A stretch of DNA of 19,544 nucleotides from Treponema sp. (GTDB lineage Bacteria > Spirochaetota > Spirochaetia > Treponematales > Breznakiellaceae), in assembly GCA_031290325.1 (NCBI GenBank), contig JAITNU010000149.1, forward strand, positions 1 to 19,544, written 5' to 3'. The translations under genes were made by a program, and so were the position numbers. Below, piece after piece: positions 1 to 6,910 of the stretch (positions are counted from its first letter, which is position 1; the number at the start of each line of letters is the position of its first letter). Below the pieces are notes generated by a model, which made no database searches, was not told the DNA's origin, and worked only from the letters and a program-made list of their open reading frames with translations.

Positions 1-330
1 CCTCGCACCTTCCCCAATTAAGACGGGGAAATCTCCGGCCATACCTCCAGCTCCGGCTCCGGCTCCAGCGTCGGCGGCGGCGGGGTGTACAACACTGGCA
101 CCTTCACCATGGAAGACGGGGAAATCTCCGGCAATACCGCCAGCTCCAGCTACGGCTCCAGCGTCAGCGGCGGCGGGGTGTACAACAGCAAGACCTTCAC
201 CATGGAAGGCGGGGAAATCTCCGGTAATACCGCCAGCGGTGGTGACGGGGTGACCAATGGTGGCGGCGGGGTGTACAACACCAGCACCTTCACCAAGACC
301 AGCGGCGTCATCTATGGCGATACAGACAAC
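1..330 (+). repeat. Tandem 93-bp coding repeats (about 3.5 units)
   Basis: The string GGCGGGGTGTACAAC recurs so that its GTG falls at 85, 178 and 271, an exact 93-bp (31-codon) period. Bases 1-84 align with the same phase as a further unit. The last unit (from 271) keeps GVYN-x-STFT and then diverges into the unique tail. The period is a multiple of three and substitutions are mostly conservative, so these are protein-level repeats maintained in frame, not a CRISPR or noncoding satellite. Confidence 0.85.
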
Positions 331-480
331 ACGCATACCGCCGGTTCTAAGGAAAACACCGTTCTCAACGGCTACGGCCACGCGGTGTTTTCGATAGTCA
401 ACGACGTCAGCAGGAAGCGAAACAGCACTGCGGGAACGGGTGTAAACCTGGACAGCGGCACATTGGAGAATTGGGAGTAA
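85..480 (+). CDS. C-terminal part of a 31-residue-repeat beta-helix-type surface protein (interrupted 5' end)
   Basis: The reading frame is the 3' end of a larger repeat protein. It shows near-identical 31-residue units with the core GGGVYN-x-x-TFTMEGGEISGNTAS, the kind of short Gly/Thr/Ser strand-turn repeat found in predicted right-handed beta-helix adhesins and abundant in Treponema surface proteins. A non-repeat tail follows (GYGHAVFSIVND, then KRNSTAGTGVNLDSG and a terminal NWE), which looks like a C-terminal module. The GTG at 85 is only the first possible start after an in-frame TAA at 19-21. It lies inside a repeat, has no ribosome binding site, and is unlikely to be the natural start, because the repeat homology continues upstream through the stop to base 1. 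The gene is therefore either a decayed or interrupted remnant or carries a sequence error in the first unit. Function as an adhesin or surface protein is inference. Confidence 0.55.
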   Translation: MYNTGTFTMEDGEISGNTASSSYGSSVSGGGVYNSKTFTMEGGEISGNTASGGDGVTNGGGGVYNTSTFTKTSGVIYGDTDNTHTAGSKENTVLNGYGHAVFSIVNDVSRKRNSTAGTGVNLDSGTLENWE

Positions 481-491
481 CGCGGGCGTAG

Positions 492-518
492 TGAGGGCGC
501 ACACACGGTGCGCCCTCA
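492..518 (+). terminator. Perfect 11-bp hairpin after the repeat gene
   Basis: TGAGGGCGCAC (492-502) and GTGCGCCCTCA (508-518) are perfect inverted repeats around a 5-nt loop, starting 12 nt after the stop codon at 480. No T-run follows (next bases are TGCGCTGCGTC), so it is not a textbook intrinsic terminator. It may stabilise the 3' end or terminate with help from Rho or another factor. Confidence 0.5.
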
Positions 519-719
519 TGCGCTGCGTCTCTGTAATAGACGAGAATGACAATGTCTTACACCGCCGGCTGTAAAAAGAACCTGGTGGATACGTTGTATT
601 CGTTGGAGAGGAAATGGTATGTTTGATTTAGATACTTCATCAGTACAGACTAGAAGAATTTACTGTATTCGAGATAGTGCGTTCAGGTGAATTAAGAGGA
701 GGAAAGAGATTTTGTATCC

Positions 720-747
720 CTCCGTGGGTACTCCGTGAAACTCCGTG
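720..747. repeat. Triple CTCCGTG direct repeat (interspersed-repeat-like)
   Basis: CTCCGTG occurs at 720-726, 731-737 and 741-747, with 11- and 10-bp spacing. On the minus strand it reads TTAACCACGGAG, then TTTCACGGAG, then TACCCACGGAG. This resembles the widespread ACCACGGAG/ACACGGAG intergenic repeat seen in many environmental bacterial genomes, whose function is not established. The family assignment is from memory of the motif, not from a search. Confidence 0.45.
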
Positions 748-832
748 GTTAAAAGCATGTTACGCATGATTACAAAGAATGAAGAAAAGGATCCGCGGAC
801 TCGCTTCTTCTTGTGCGTAAGGTTTGACAAAC

Positions 833-861
833 TTGAAAAATACCTCGTTACAAGGTATATT
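833..861 (+). promoter_or_regulatory. Sigma-70-type promoter for accD-accA
   Basis: TTGAAA (833-838) and TATATT (856-861) each match the consensus at 5 of 6 positions and are separated by the ideal 17 bp. Predicted transcription start is near 868, only about 4 nt before the ATG at 872, so the mRNA would be almost leaderless. The promoter would also place the alternative TTG start at 824 outside the transcript. Confidence 0.5.
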
Positions 862-871
862 AGCACTATAC

Positions 872-1723
872 ATGAATGATCCAGACCTTATTAATGCCCC
901 GATTGGGGCTGCAAAAACAAAAACGGTGAACTCCTGTCCAGCCTGTGGCGCTCAACACCCTGCGGAAGTTATGCATCAGACCCTCAAAACCTGCCCTTCC
1001 TGTGGCTACCATTACCGTATGGAGCCGGCAGAACGTATCACCTACCTCACGGATCCGGACAGCTTCACGGAATTCTCCGGGAACCTCATGTCCCTCAATC
1101 CCATCGACCTTTCAGGGTATGAGGAAAAACTTTCCGAAGCTGAAGCCAAGGCCCAGATGAAGGACGCGATCATCACCGGTGTCTGTCTTATTGAAGGAAA
1201 ACCCCTCATTTTAGGGCTTATGTCCTTTGATTTTATGGGTGGGTCCATGGGTTCCGTTGTTGGAGAGAAGGTCAGCCGGGCTTTGCTCAAGGGGGCTGAA
1301 GAAAAGTTGCCGGTGGTGCTCTACACCACCTCTGGAGGCGCCCGGATGCAGGAGGGGATATTCTCCCTCATGCAGATGGCCAAGACTGCCAGCGCCGCAG
1401 CGGAACTGCATAAGGCGGGGATACCCTTCTTTATCGTCCTCTGCGATCCCACCACCGGAGGGGTGACCGCGTCGTTCGCTATGTTGGCGGACATCACCAT
1501 GGCCGAACCAGGGGCACTTATCGGTTTTGCAGGGCCACGGGTGATTGAAGGGACTATACGCCAGTCCCTGCCCGAGGGTTTCCAGCGGGCGGAATTTCAA
1601 CAGGACAAGGGCTTTGTAGACCTCATCGCCCCCCGGAAAGAGCAGCGGCGGATTATCTCGGCGCTGATAGACCTCCACAAAACTGGTGCCGGCGATACCC
1701 AACATGAGGAGCACCAGGTATGA
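872..1723 (+). CDS. accD: Acetyl-CoA carboxylase carboxyltransferase subunit beta
   Basis: AccD forms, with AccA, the carboxyltransferase of acetyl-CoA carboxylase. It moves CO2 from carboxybiotin (AccB) to acetyl-CoA to make malonyl-CoA, the first committed step of fatty-acid synthesis in the cytoplasm. Seen: an N-terminal four-cysteine zinc ribbon (CPAC at 22-25 and CPSC at 41-44), then the crotonase-fold domain with SGGARMQEG, PTTGGVTASFAMLAD and GFAGPRVIEGTIRQ, all typical of AccD. Length is 283 residues from this ATG, slightly short of the roughly 300 usual. An in-frame TTG at 824 would give 299 residues, but it has no ribosome binding site and lies upstream of the predicted transcription start, so I prefer the ATG. 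The ATG itself also lacks a close Shine-Dalgarno. The stop overlaps the accA start (ATGA). accB and accC are not in the window. Confidence 0.93.
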   Translation: MNDPDLINAPIGAAKTKTVNSCPACGAQHPAEVMHQTLKTCPSCGYHYRMEPAERITYLTDPDSFTEFSGNLMSLNPIDLSGYEEKLSEAEAKAQMKDAIITGVCLIEGKPLILGLMSFDFMGGSMGSVVGEKVSRALLKGAEEKLPVVLYTTSGGARMQEGIFSLMQMAKTASAAAELHKAGIPFFIVLCDPTTGGVTASFAMLADITMAEPGALIGFAGPRVIEGTIRQSLPEGFQRAEFQQDKGFVDLIAPRKEQRRIISALIDLHKTGAGDTQHEEHQV

Positions 1724-2655
1724 ATACCCCACTACATTCTCATGATCTTCAGGAAAAAATTGAAGAACTGAAAAAACTCATCCGGGAATCGGGGATTGAC
1801 GCTTCCGAAGAACTGGACCAGTTGGAAGTAAAGATACAGGCCCGGTCTAAGACTGAATCGACCTGGAAGCGGGTTGAACTTGCCCGTCATCCTGACCGGC
1901 CTTACGCGCTGGACTACATACACCGCATCTTCGACGGTTTTATCGAACTCCACGGGGACCGCTCTTTTGGGGATGATCCGGCCCTTATCGGGGGGCTTGG
2001 TTTTTTTGAAGGCCGGCCCGTTACTATCCTGGCGAATCAGAAGGGCCGTACCTTAAAAGAAAACATGCACCGCAACCACGGCATGGCCAACCCCGAAGGG
2101 TACCGTAAGGCCCTGCGCCTCGCGAAGCAGGCTGAGAAGTTCAGACGGCCTATTGTTACCTTTGTGGATACTGCCGGGGCCTACCCCGGACTTGGGGCTG
2201 AGGAGCGGGGTATTGGAGAAGCCATTGCCCGGAATCTCAGGGATTTCAGTCAGCTTAAAACCCCGATAATCTGCATCATCATCGGTGAAGGTGGCTCAGG
2301 CGGCGCCCTGGGGCTTTGTGTGGGGGATAAGATTTATATGCTGGAGAATGCCATCTATTCGGTCATCAGCCCCGAAGGGTGCGCCTCAATACTGCTGCGG
2401 GATGCCAGCAGGGCAAAGGACGCGGCGGCCATGCTCAGGATCACCAGCGCGGATCTCCTGGACTTCAAGGTGATCAACGGCATCATACCTGAGCCTCCGG
2501 GAGGCGCCCACACAGACCCGGTGGCTGCTGCGGTGAGCATCAGGCAGGTCCTGGCAAAGGAATTACATGATCTGTGCGGACGCAACCCCTCGGTGCTGGT
2601 CCGTTACCGGAATCAGAAGATCCTCAAGATAGGTCACTGGAACGAGGGGGCCTAG
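1720..2655 (+). CDS. accA: Acetyl-CoA carboxylase carboxyltransferase subunit alpha
   Basis: AccA is the partner of AccD in the alpha2-beta2 carboxyltransferase and contributes to the acetyl-CoA and carboxybiotin sites. The 311-residue length is close to the usual 315-320. Seen: an N-terminal helical segment rich in Glu/Leu (about 8-45), then FIELHGDRSFGDDPA (74-88), the conserved VDTAGAYPGLGAEERG (149-164) and IGEGGSGGALGL (188-199), all hallmarks of AccA. The start is set by the 4-nt overlap with accD and by GAGGAG at 1706-1711, 8 nt upstream. The arrangement implies translational coupling and 1:1 synthesis. No terminator is visible after the stop, so accDA transcripts may read into the flagellar genes. 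Confidence 0.95.
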   Translation: MNTPLHSHDLQEKIEELKKLIRESGIDASEELDQLEVKIQARSKTESTWKRVELARHPDRPYALDYIHRIFDGFIELHGDRSFGDDPALIGGLGFFEGRPVTILANQKGRTLKENMHRNHGMANPEGYRKALRLAKQAEKFRRPIVTFVDTAGAYPGLGAEERGIGEAIARNLRDFSQLKTPIICIIIGEGGSGGALGLCVGDKIYMLENAIYSVISPEGCASILLRDASRAKDAAAMLRITSADLLDFKVINGIIPEPPGGAHTDPVAAAVSIRQVLAKELHDLCGRNPSVLVRYRNQKILKIGHWNEGA

Positions 2656-2668
2656 GAACATAATTCCC

Positions 2669-2696
2669 TCAATATGGTCCGCTTATAAGCCGATAG
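2669..2696 (+). promoter_or_regulatory. Sigma-28 (FliA)-like flagellar promoter
   Basis: TCAA (2669-2672, in the context CTCAATAT) and GCCGATAG (2689-2696) are separated by 16 bp. The sigma-28 consensus is TAAA-N15-GCCGATAA, so the match is 3 of 4 and 7 of 8. Predicted start is around 2702, directly before GGAGG (2704-2708) and the flgN ATG at 2715, giving a very short leader. Position and match fit a late flagellar class promoter for hook-filament junction genes. Use by FliA is inference. Confidence 0.6.
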
Positions 2697-2714
2697 ATAG
2701 ATTGGAGGCATGGT

Positions 2715-3290
2715 ATGAAAGCGAATGTACAGGATCCTATTGTGCGAAATACCTCAGGGGAACGAGAGGACGCCCTTAATGAAAGGAATCTGGTTATTTT
2801 AAATCTGGAAGCCGAACTCCTGGGAGAGATTGCCGCGATTCAGGAATCGGTGCGGGATGCGGTTATCTGTCGGGAGTGGACTGATTTTGAGGCACTCCTC
2901 AGTTCCATGAAAGCGTATAGCGAGCGGTTTGAGGTCCTGGAAGCGGAACGGGTGGCGCTTTTCGCCCGTTTTTATGCTGAACAGGAATATGCTGAACGCA
3001 AAGGCGCTGAAAAGAAGGGAGGAAGTGAGGCCGGCTTTTATACCCTTGTCTCCAGGCTTCCGGAACAAGATCGGAAAGAACTCACCGAAATGTACCGGAA
3101 CGTTAAACTGAGAACCCTCAAGCTGCGGATGGCCAATGATTCCCTTATGACCTACCTTAACGAAGCGAGAACCACGGTGGATACCTTCCTTGAGGCCGCG
3201 CTTCCTGAGCGTAAGGGACGGATGTATTCCCGGCTGGGAACGCAGATCCCCACGGATGTGCGGAGCATGGTGCTGAATCAAAGTTTCTGA
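2715..3290 (+). CDS. flgN: FlgN-like flagellar export chaperone
   Basis: A 191-residue, highly charged, predominantly helical protein with no signal peptide. The family hallmark is weak sequence but strong context: it sits directly upstream of flgK and flgL, whose products FlgN binds in the cytoplasm before export through the flagellar type III apparatus. Heptad-like helices at about 23-100 and 118-165 (LNLEAELLGEIAAIQESV, LRTLKLRMANDSLMTYL) match the antiparallel helical hairpin of FlgN. The start is the second of two ATGs (2710 and 2715). ATG-GTA-TGA at 2710-2718 is a start-stop overlapping the real ATG, and GGAGG at 2704-2708 serves 2715 with 6-nt spacing. flgK follows after 13 nt. The function call rests on context more than on motifs. 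Confidence 0.7.
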   Translation: MKANVQDPIVRNTSGEREDALNERNLVILNLEAELLGEIAAIQESVRDAVICREWTDFEALLSSMKAYSERFEVLEAERVALFARFYAEQEYAERKGAEKKGGSEAGFYTLVSRLPEQDRKELTEMYRNVKLRTLKLRMANDSLMTYLNEARTTVDTFLEAALPERKGRMYSRLGTQIPTDVRSMVLNQSF

Positions 3291-3303
3291 GTGGAGTATT
3301 GGC

Positions 3304-5181
3304 ATGACATCGACTTTTTTAGGCATAGAAATTGGAAAACGGGCGGTTGCCGCCCATGAACAGGCGCTGAATACCACGGGGCACAATCTTTCAAATGCTT
3401 CGACTGAAGGGTATTCCCGGCAGCGGGTGGAATTTTCCGCTTTTGAACCGATTTTTCTGCCCGGCCTCAACCGGGCGGAGACACCAGGACAAATCGGACA
3501 GGGGACGGTGGTGGAGCGGATAGAGCGCCAGCGGGATCAGTTGCTGGACCAGCGTATCGTTGCCCAGGCCGGGGGCGAGGGGTATTGGGGAACCAAGGAC
3601 CCCTATATCCGTATGGTGGAACAGGTGTACCTGGAACCAGGGGGTGATTCCATCCGGGGAAAGATGGATGCCTTCTGGGATGCGTGGCAGGAGCTTTCAA
3701 TATATCCTGCGGATAGCGCTCCCCGGACCTCGGTCCTCGAACGGGGACAAACTCTGATTGACGGTATCCATGACCGGTATAATCAGCTCAAAGGCTTCCA
3801 GAATATGACTGAGGAGGATATCCGCCTCACGGTGAACCGGGTGAATGAGCTTTCCCGGCAAATCGCCGGGTTAAACGCCGATATTCAACGGATCAAGGCC
3901 CAGGGGGATAATCCCAATGACCTGCTGGACCGCCGGGACCTCTTGGTCGATAAGCTGTCGTCGATAGTTGATGTCACCGTGAATAACCGGGACCCCGATG
4001 AATTCATGGTTCACACCGCCGGTATGACCCTGGTCCAGGGGGCCATCGGACGGCAGTTGAACCTGGAACGGGGCATTGAAACCGAGGGCTATTCCCGGAT
4101 CGTCTGGGCCGAAACCAGGGAGGATATCCAGTTCCGTAACGGCAGCCTCGCGGCCCTGGTGGATCTGCGGGATAAGGTCATTCAATCGGAAATCCGGGAA
4201 CTCGATACCATGACCATGAATTTCATCGATCTGGTGAACGAAGTGCACCGGGCCGGTTACGGCATCAACGGTACCACGGGGCAGGATTTCTTCACGGAAC
4301 ATCATTTTGTGACCAATGTGAATGGAAACTACGACCGGGACGGGGATGGGGCCTATGATTCCAGTTTTATTTTCCGCATCACCGGTACGAATGTCCTGGA
4401 AGAACGGACGCAGGTAGGACTTACGGGGATGATTACCCTTGCATCTTCAGACGGGGATGTCCAGGTGCCCTATTATCCCACAGATACGGTGGCGGATATT
4501 ATAGCCCGGATCAACAATTCCGGTGCCGATGTAGCGGCCCGGCTCAACCGGGAAGGTCATCTCTCCCTCAAGGGTATCCCTTCGGCGGATTGGGATAAGC
4601 CGGACTTTGTTATCCGTCATATTGAGGATTCAGGCCGCTTCCTTGAGGGCTATGCAGGTGTGCTGAATGGCTCAGGGCCTGATGGGGCATACGACTGGAC
4701 CAGGCCCGATGCAGTTGCGTCTCTCCAGGGGAGTGTGGCGGATTTCTCCACCGCCCCGGTGGCTCATCCTGCAGGCTGGATCGAGGTGAATCCGGCGCTC
4801 ATCAAGGATCCAGGCTCGGTGGTTGCAGGGTTTGGGGAAAACGGCCGGCCTGCCAATCCGGGGAACGGTGAGGCTGCCATGGCCATCGCGGCCATACGAA
4901 ACACACCGGTCATGGTGGGAAGGCTCGAAACCTTTGACGATTACTTTGCCGATGCCGTAGGCCGGGTCGGGCTTTTGGGGGAACAGAGTAACCGGGCGCT
5001 TGAAACCCAGAACCTTGTGATGAAACAGCTCAAGGACATGCGGCAGTCGGTTTCCGGGGTCAATATGGACGAAGAACTATCCAACATGATCAAGTATCAG
5101 CATGGCTATGCAGCGGCGGCACGGTTTATCACCACGGTGAATTCCATGCTGGATACGATTATTAACCGAATGGGAGTGTAA
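3304..5181 (+). CDS. flgK: Flagellar hook-associated protein 1 (FlgK)
   Basis: FlgK is the first hook-filament junction protein, exported through the flagellar axial channel and placed between hook and filament. In spirochaetes this lies in the periplasm. Seen: the N-terminal axial-protein motif with GHNLSNASTEGYSRQRV (about 27-43), a long central domain, and the C-terminal coiled segment GVNMDEELSNMIKYQHGY followed by AAARFITTVNSML, the standard D0/D1 closure of rod/hook family proteins. At 625 residues it is longer than the enteric protein (about 545). The extra length is in the central part, which includes DRDGDGAYDSSF (about 347-358), an Asp-rich loop resembling a calcium-binding pattern. 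GGAG at 3293-3296 fixes the start. flgL begins 7 nt after the stop. Confidence 0.95.
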   Translation: MTSTFLGIEIGKRAVAAHEQALNTTGHNLSNASTEGYSRQRVEFSAFEPIFLPGLNRAETPGQIGQGTVVERIERQRDQLLDQRIVAQAGGEGYWGTKDPYIRMVEQVYLEPGGDSIRGKMDAFWDAWQELSIYPADSAPRTSVLERGQTLIDGIHDRYNQLKGFQNMTEEDIRLTVNRVNELSRQIAGLNADIQRIKAQGDNPNDLLDRRDLLVDKLSSIVDVTVNNRDPDEFMVHTAGMTLVQGAIGRQLNLERGIETEGYSRIVWAETREDIQFRNGSLAALVDLRDKVIQSEIRELDTMTMNFIDLVNEVHRAGYGINGTTGQDFFTEHHFVTNVNGNYDRDGDGAYDSSFIFRITGTNVLEERTQVGLTGMITLASSDGDVQVPYYPTDTVADIIARINNSGADVAARLNREGHLSLKGIPSADWDKPDFVIRHIEDSGRFLEGYAGVLNGSGPDGAYDWTRPDAVASLQGSVADFSTAPVAHPAGWIEVNPALIKDPGSVVAGFGENGRPANPGNGEAAMAIAAIRNTPVMVGRLETFDDYFADAVGRVGLLGEQSNRALETQNLVMKQLKDMRQSVSGVNMDEELSNMIKYQHGYAAAARFITTVNSMLDTIINRMGV

Positions 5182-5188
5182 ATAGATT

Positions 5189-6439
5189 ATGAGACGAATT
5201 TCCACGGATATGCCGAATAACGATATGCAGTACTACCTCAGAAGGCAGGAGGAGGGACTTGCAAACATCCAGGCGAAGATCGCGGGGCAGACCAAGATCA
5301 AGGAACTCCGGGACGATCCCCTGGCCGCGTCTCATGCGGTGCGGTATGAATCATACCTGGCGCGGCTTGAACGGTTTGAACAAAACACCCTCTATGCGCA
5401 GGATCATTTTAACCAGACCGACACGTACCTCAAGCAGGTGAACGATGTGCTGCAGCGGATCCGGGAACTTTCGGTGCAGGGGGCTAATGGTACCATGGTC
5501 CCGGAGGATATGAAATACATGGCCGTGGAGGTCAACGAACTCCTCAAGGATATCGTTGCAGTGGCCAATGCGGTGGGACCTGACGGCAGGCAGCTTTTCG
5601 GCGGGGATAAGGCCTTTACCGAGCCTTTCCGTATTGTGGAAGGCATGGTCGAGGGTGGCGGGGAAAACATGGTGGTCCGGGTAGAATACCGGGGTGCCGG
5701 CGCTTCCCGGAAAACCGAAGTTACCGATGGGACCTATTCGACCCTGGATATAGGCGGCGGCGAGGCATTCTGGGCGGAAAAAATGCAGATCTTTTCCGGT
5801 TTTGATGCTTCAACGTATCGGGTTACCACTCAGGCGGCCTTTTATGTGGATGGGGAAGAGATTAGCCTCAACCCTGGGGATACGCTTCAAACGATTGTGG
5901 CAAAAATAAACGAGTCTCCCGCACCGGTTAAGGCCTTTATCGATCCTGAAACCAATGGCCTTGCCCTGGAAGGGACCAACCCGCATCTTATCCGCATGGA
6001 AGATCAGCAGGGTTCCCAGGTACTCCAGGATTTGGGGCTTATCAGGGCGAACGCCGATGCCGGTGCGCCGAACTGGAATACGGCGGCCTCCCGGGTTTCC
6101 GGAGGCTCTGCCTTCGATATGGTAATACGTCTCAGAGACGCCTTGTTCCGGGGGGATTACGATTTTGTGGGCAGCCAGGGAATCGCAGGTATTGATCTGG
6201 CGCTGAACAATGTCCAGAGCCGTCTCGCCGAAATAGGCAGCCGTCAGGAACGGGCGGAAATGACCTGGAAGCGGATCAATGCGGAGATTCCCAATGTTAC
6301 TGCCGCGTTGAGCAGGGAATCGTCCCTGGACTTTGCCAAGGCTGCCACGGATTTGGGGATGCTGGAATTTGCCCACAAGGCGAGTCTCCAGACCGCCGCC
6401 AAGGTCCTGTCGCCGACCCTACTGGATTTCCTGCGTTAG
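5189..6439 (+). CDS. flgL: Flagellar hook-associated protein 3 (FlgL)
   Basis: FlgL is the second junction protein, sitting between FlgK and the filament. Its 416 residues begin with MRRISTDMPNNDMQYYLRR, the typical flagellin-like N-terminus, followed by KIKELRDDPLAASHAVRY, the conserved segment of the FlgL/flagellin D0-D1 region, and LQRIRELSVQGANGT (about 88-102), another flagellin-family signature. The C-terminus closes with an amphipathic helix (SLDFAKAATDLGMLEF, then AHKASLQTAAKVL). The start lacks an ideally spaced ribosome binding site (GGGAG at 5171-5175, 13 nt away, inside flgK), so translation is probably coupled to flgK. fliW follows 21 nt downstream. Confidence 0.94.
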   Translation: MRRISTDMPNNDMQYYLRRQEEGLANIQAKIAGQTKIKELRDDPLAASHAVRYESYLARLERFEQNTLYAQDHFNQTDTYLKQVNDVLQRIRELSVQGANGTMVPEDMKYMAVEVNELLKDIVAVANAVGPDGRQLFGGDKAFTEPFRIVEGMVEGGGENMVVRVEYRGAGASRKTEVTDGTYSTLDIGGGEAFWAEKMQIFSGFDASTYRVTTQAAFYVDGEEISLNPGDTLQTIVAKINESPAPVKAFIDPETNGLALEGTNPHLIRMEDQQGSQVLQDLGLIRANADAGAPNWNTAASRVSGGSAFDMVIRLRDALFRGDYDFVGSQGIAGIDLALNNVQSRLAEIGSRQERAEMTWKRINAEIPNVTAALSRESSLDFAKAATDLGMLEFAHKASLQTAAKVLSPTLLDFLR

Positions 6440-6460
6440 GCAACACAAAAGGAGCAGTAT

Positions 6461-6910
6461 ATGAAAGTTGCGACCAAGGCGTATGGTCTCATCGACGTGG
6501 ATGAGTATCAAAAGTTCAGCTTTCCCCAGGGACTCTTTGGATTTGAATCTTATAAGGAATATCTGCTCCTTGATGCGGAACAGCAGCCTTTCTACTGGCT
6601 CCAATCAGCGGATCGTCAAGGGTTGGCTTTTATTGTGATCAATCCCTTTACGTTCAGACCTGATTATGAACTTACCATTGATAATGAAGAACTCCAGGAG
6701 ATAGACCTGCCCGGGCCGGAAAAGGCCCTGGTTTTTTCAATCGTTACGATCCCCCCTGATGGCGGGCCTATGACCGCTAATTTACAGGGGCCGCTTATCA
6801 TCAACCGGAACACGCGGTTCGGCAAACAACTGATAGTATCCGACCCCCGCTGGAAAACCAAACACGACATCATGGCAGAGTTGGGGGCCAGGAGCACTGC
6901 CCCATGCTGA
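6461..6910 (+). CDS. fliW: Flagellar assembly factor FliW
   Basis: FliW binds flagellin and the RNA-binding protein CsrA by turns: free flagellin releases CsrA, which then represses flagellin translation. Seen in 149 residues: KFSFPQGLFGFESYKEYLL (18-36), WLQSADRQGLAFIVINPF (46-63), FRPDYELTI (65-73) and the C-terminal GPLIINRNTRFGKQLIVSD, all matching the family. Length is normal. AAAGGAG at 6448-6454 gives a strong ribosome binding site with 6-nt spacing. The last 7 nt overlap the csrA start. The equivalent T. pallidum gene (TP0658) is, to my knowledge, also next to csrA. Confidence 0.95.
   Translation: MKVATKAYGLIDVDEYQKFSFPQGLFGFESYKEYLLLDAEQQPFYWLQSADRQGLAFIVINPFTFRPDYELTIDNEELQEIDLPGPEKALVFSIVTIPPDGGPMTANLQGPLIINRNTRFGKQLIVSDPRWKTKHDIMAELGARSTAPC

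Larger units (their letters stand above)
481..871. other. Gene-poor spacer between repeat gene and accD
   Basis: Apart from the hairpin at 492-518, the CTCCGTG repeats and the accD promoter, I find only two very short open frames here. One is 546-626 (26 codons, MTMSYTAGCKKN...). The other is 619-690 (23 codons, MFDLDTSSVQTRR...), preceded by GGAGAGGAA, a good ribosome binding site. Neither resembles a known family. They could be remnants of a lost gene or real micro-ORFs. A 68-codon minus-strand frame at 660-866 crosses the CTCCGTG repeat and the promoter and is not supported. Confidence 0.4.

Noticed and set aside
1..330. CRISPR-like array
   Set aside because: Units are directly tandem, 93 bp long, in frame and protein-coding, without unique spacers.
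660..866. 68-codon minus-strand frame in the accD upstream spacer
   Set aside because: It crosses the CTCCGTG repeat and the accD promoter, has no ribosome binding site, and its sequence reads like translated intergenic DNA.
1211..1732. Minus-strand frame of 173 codons opposite accD
   Set aside because: Antisense to unmistakable AccD motifs; shadow of the coding strand.
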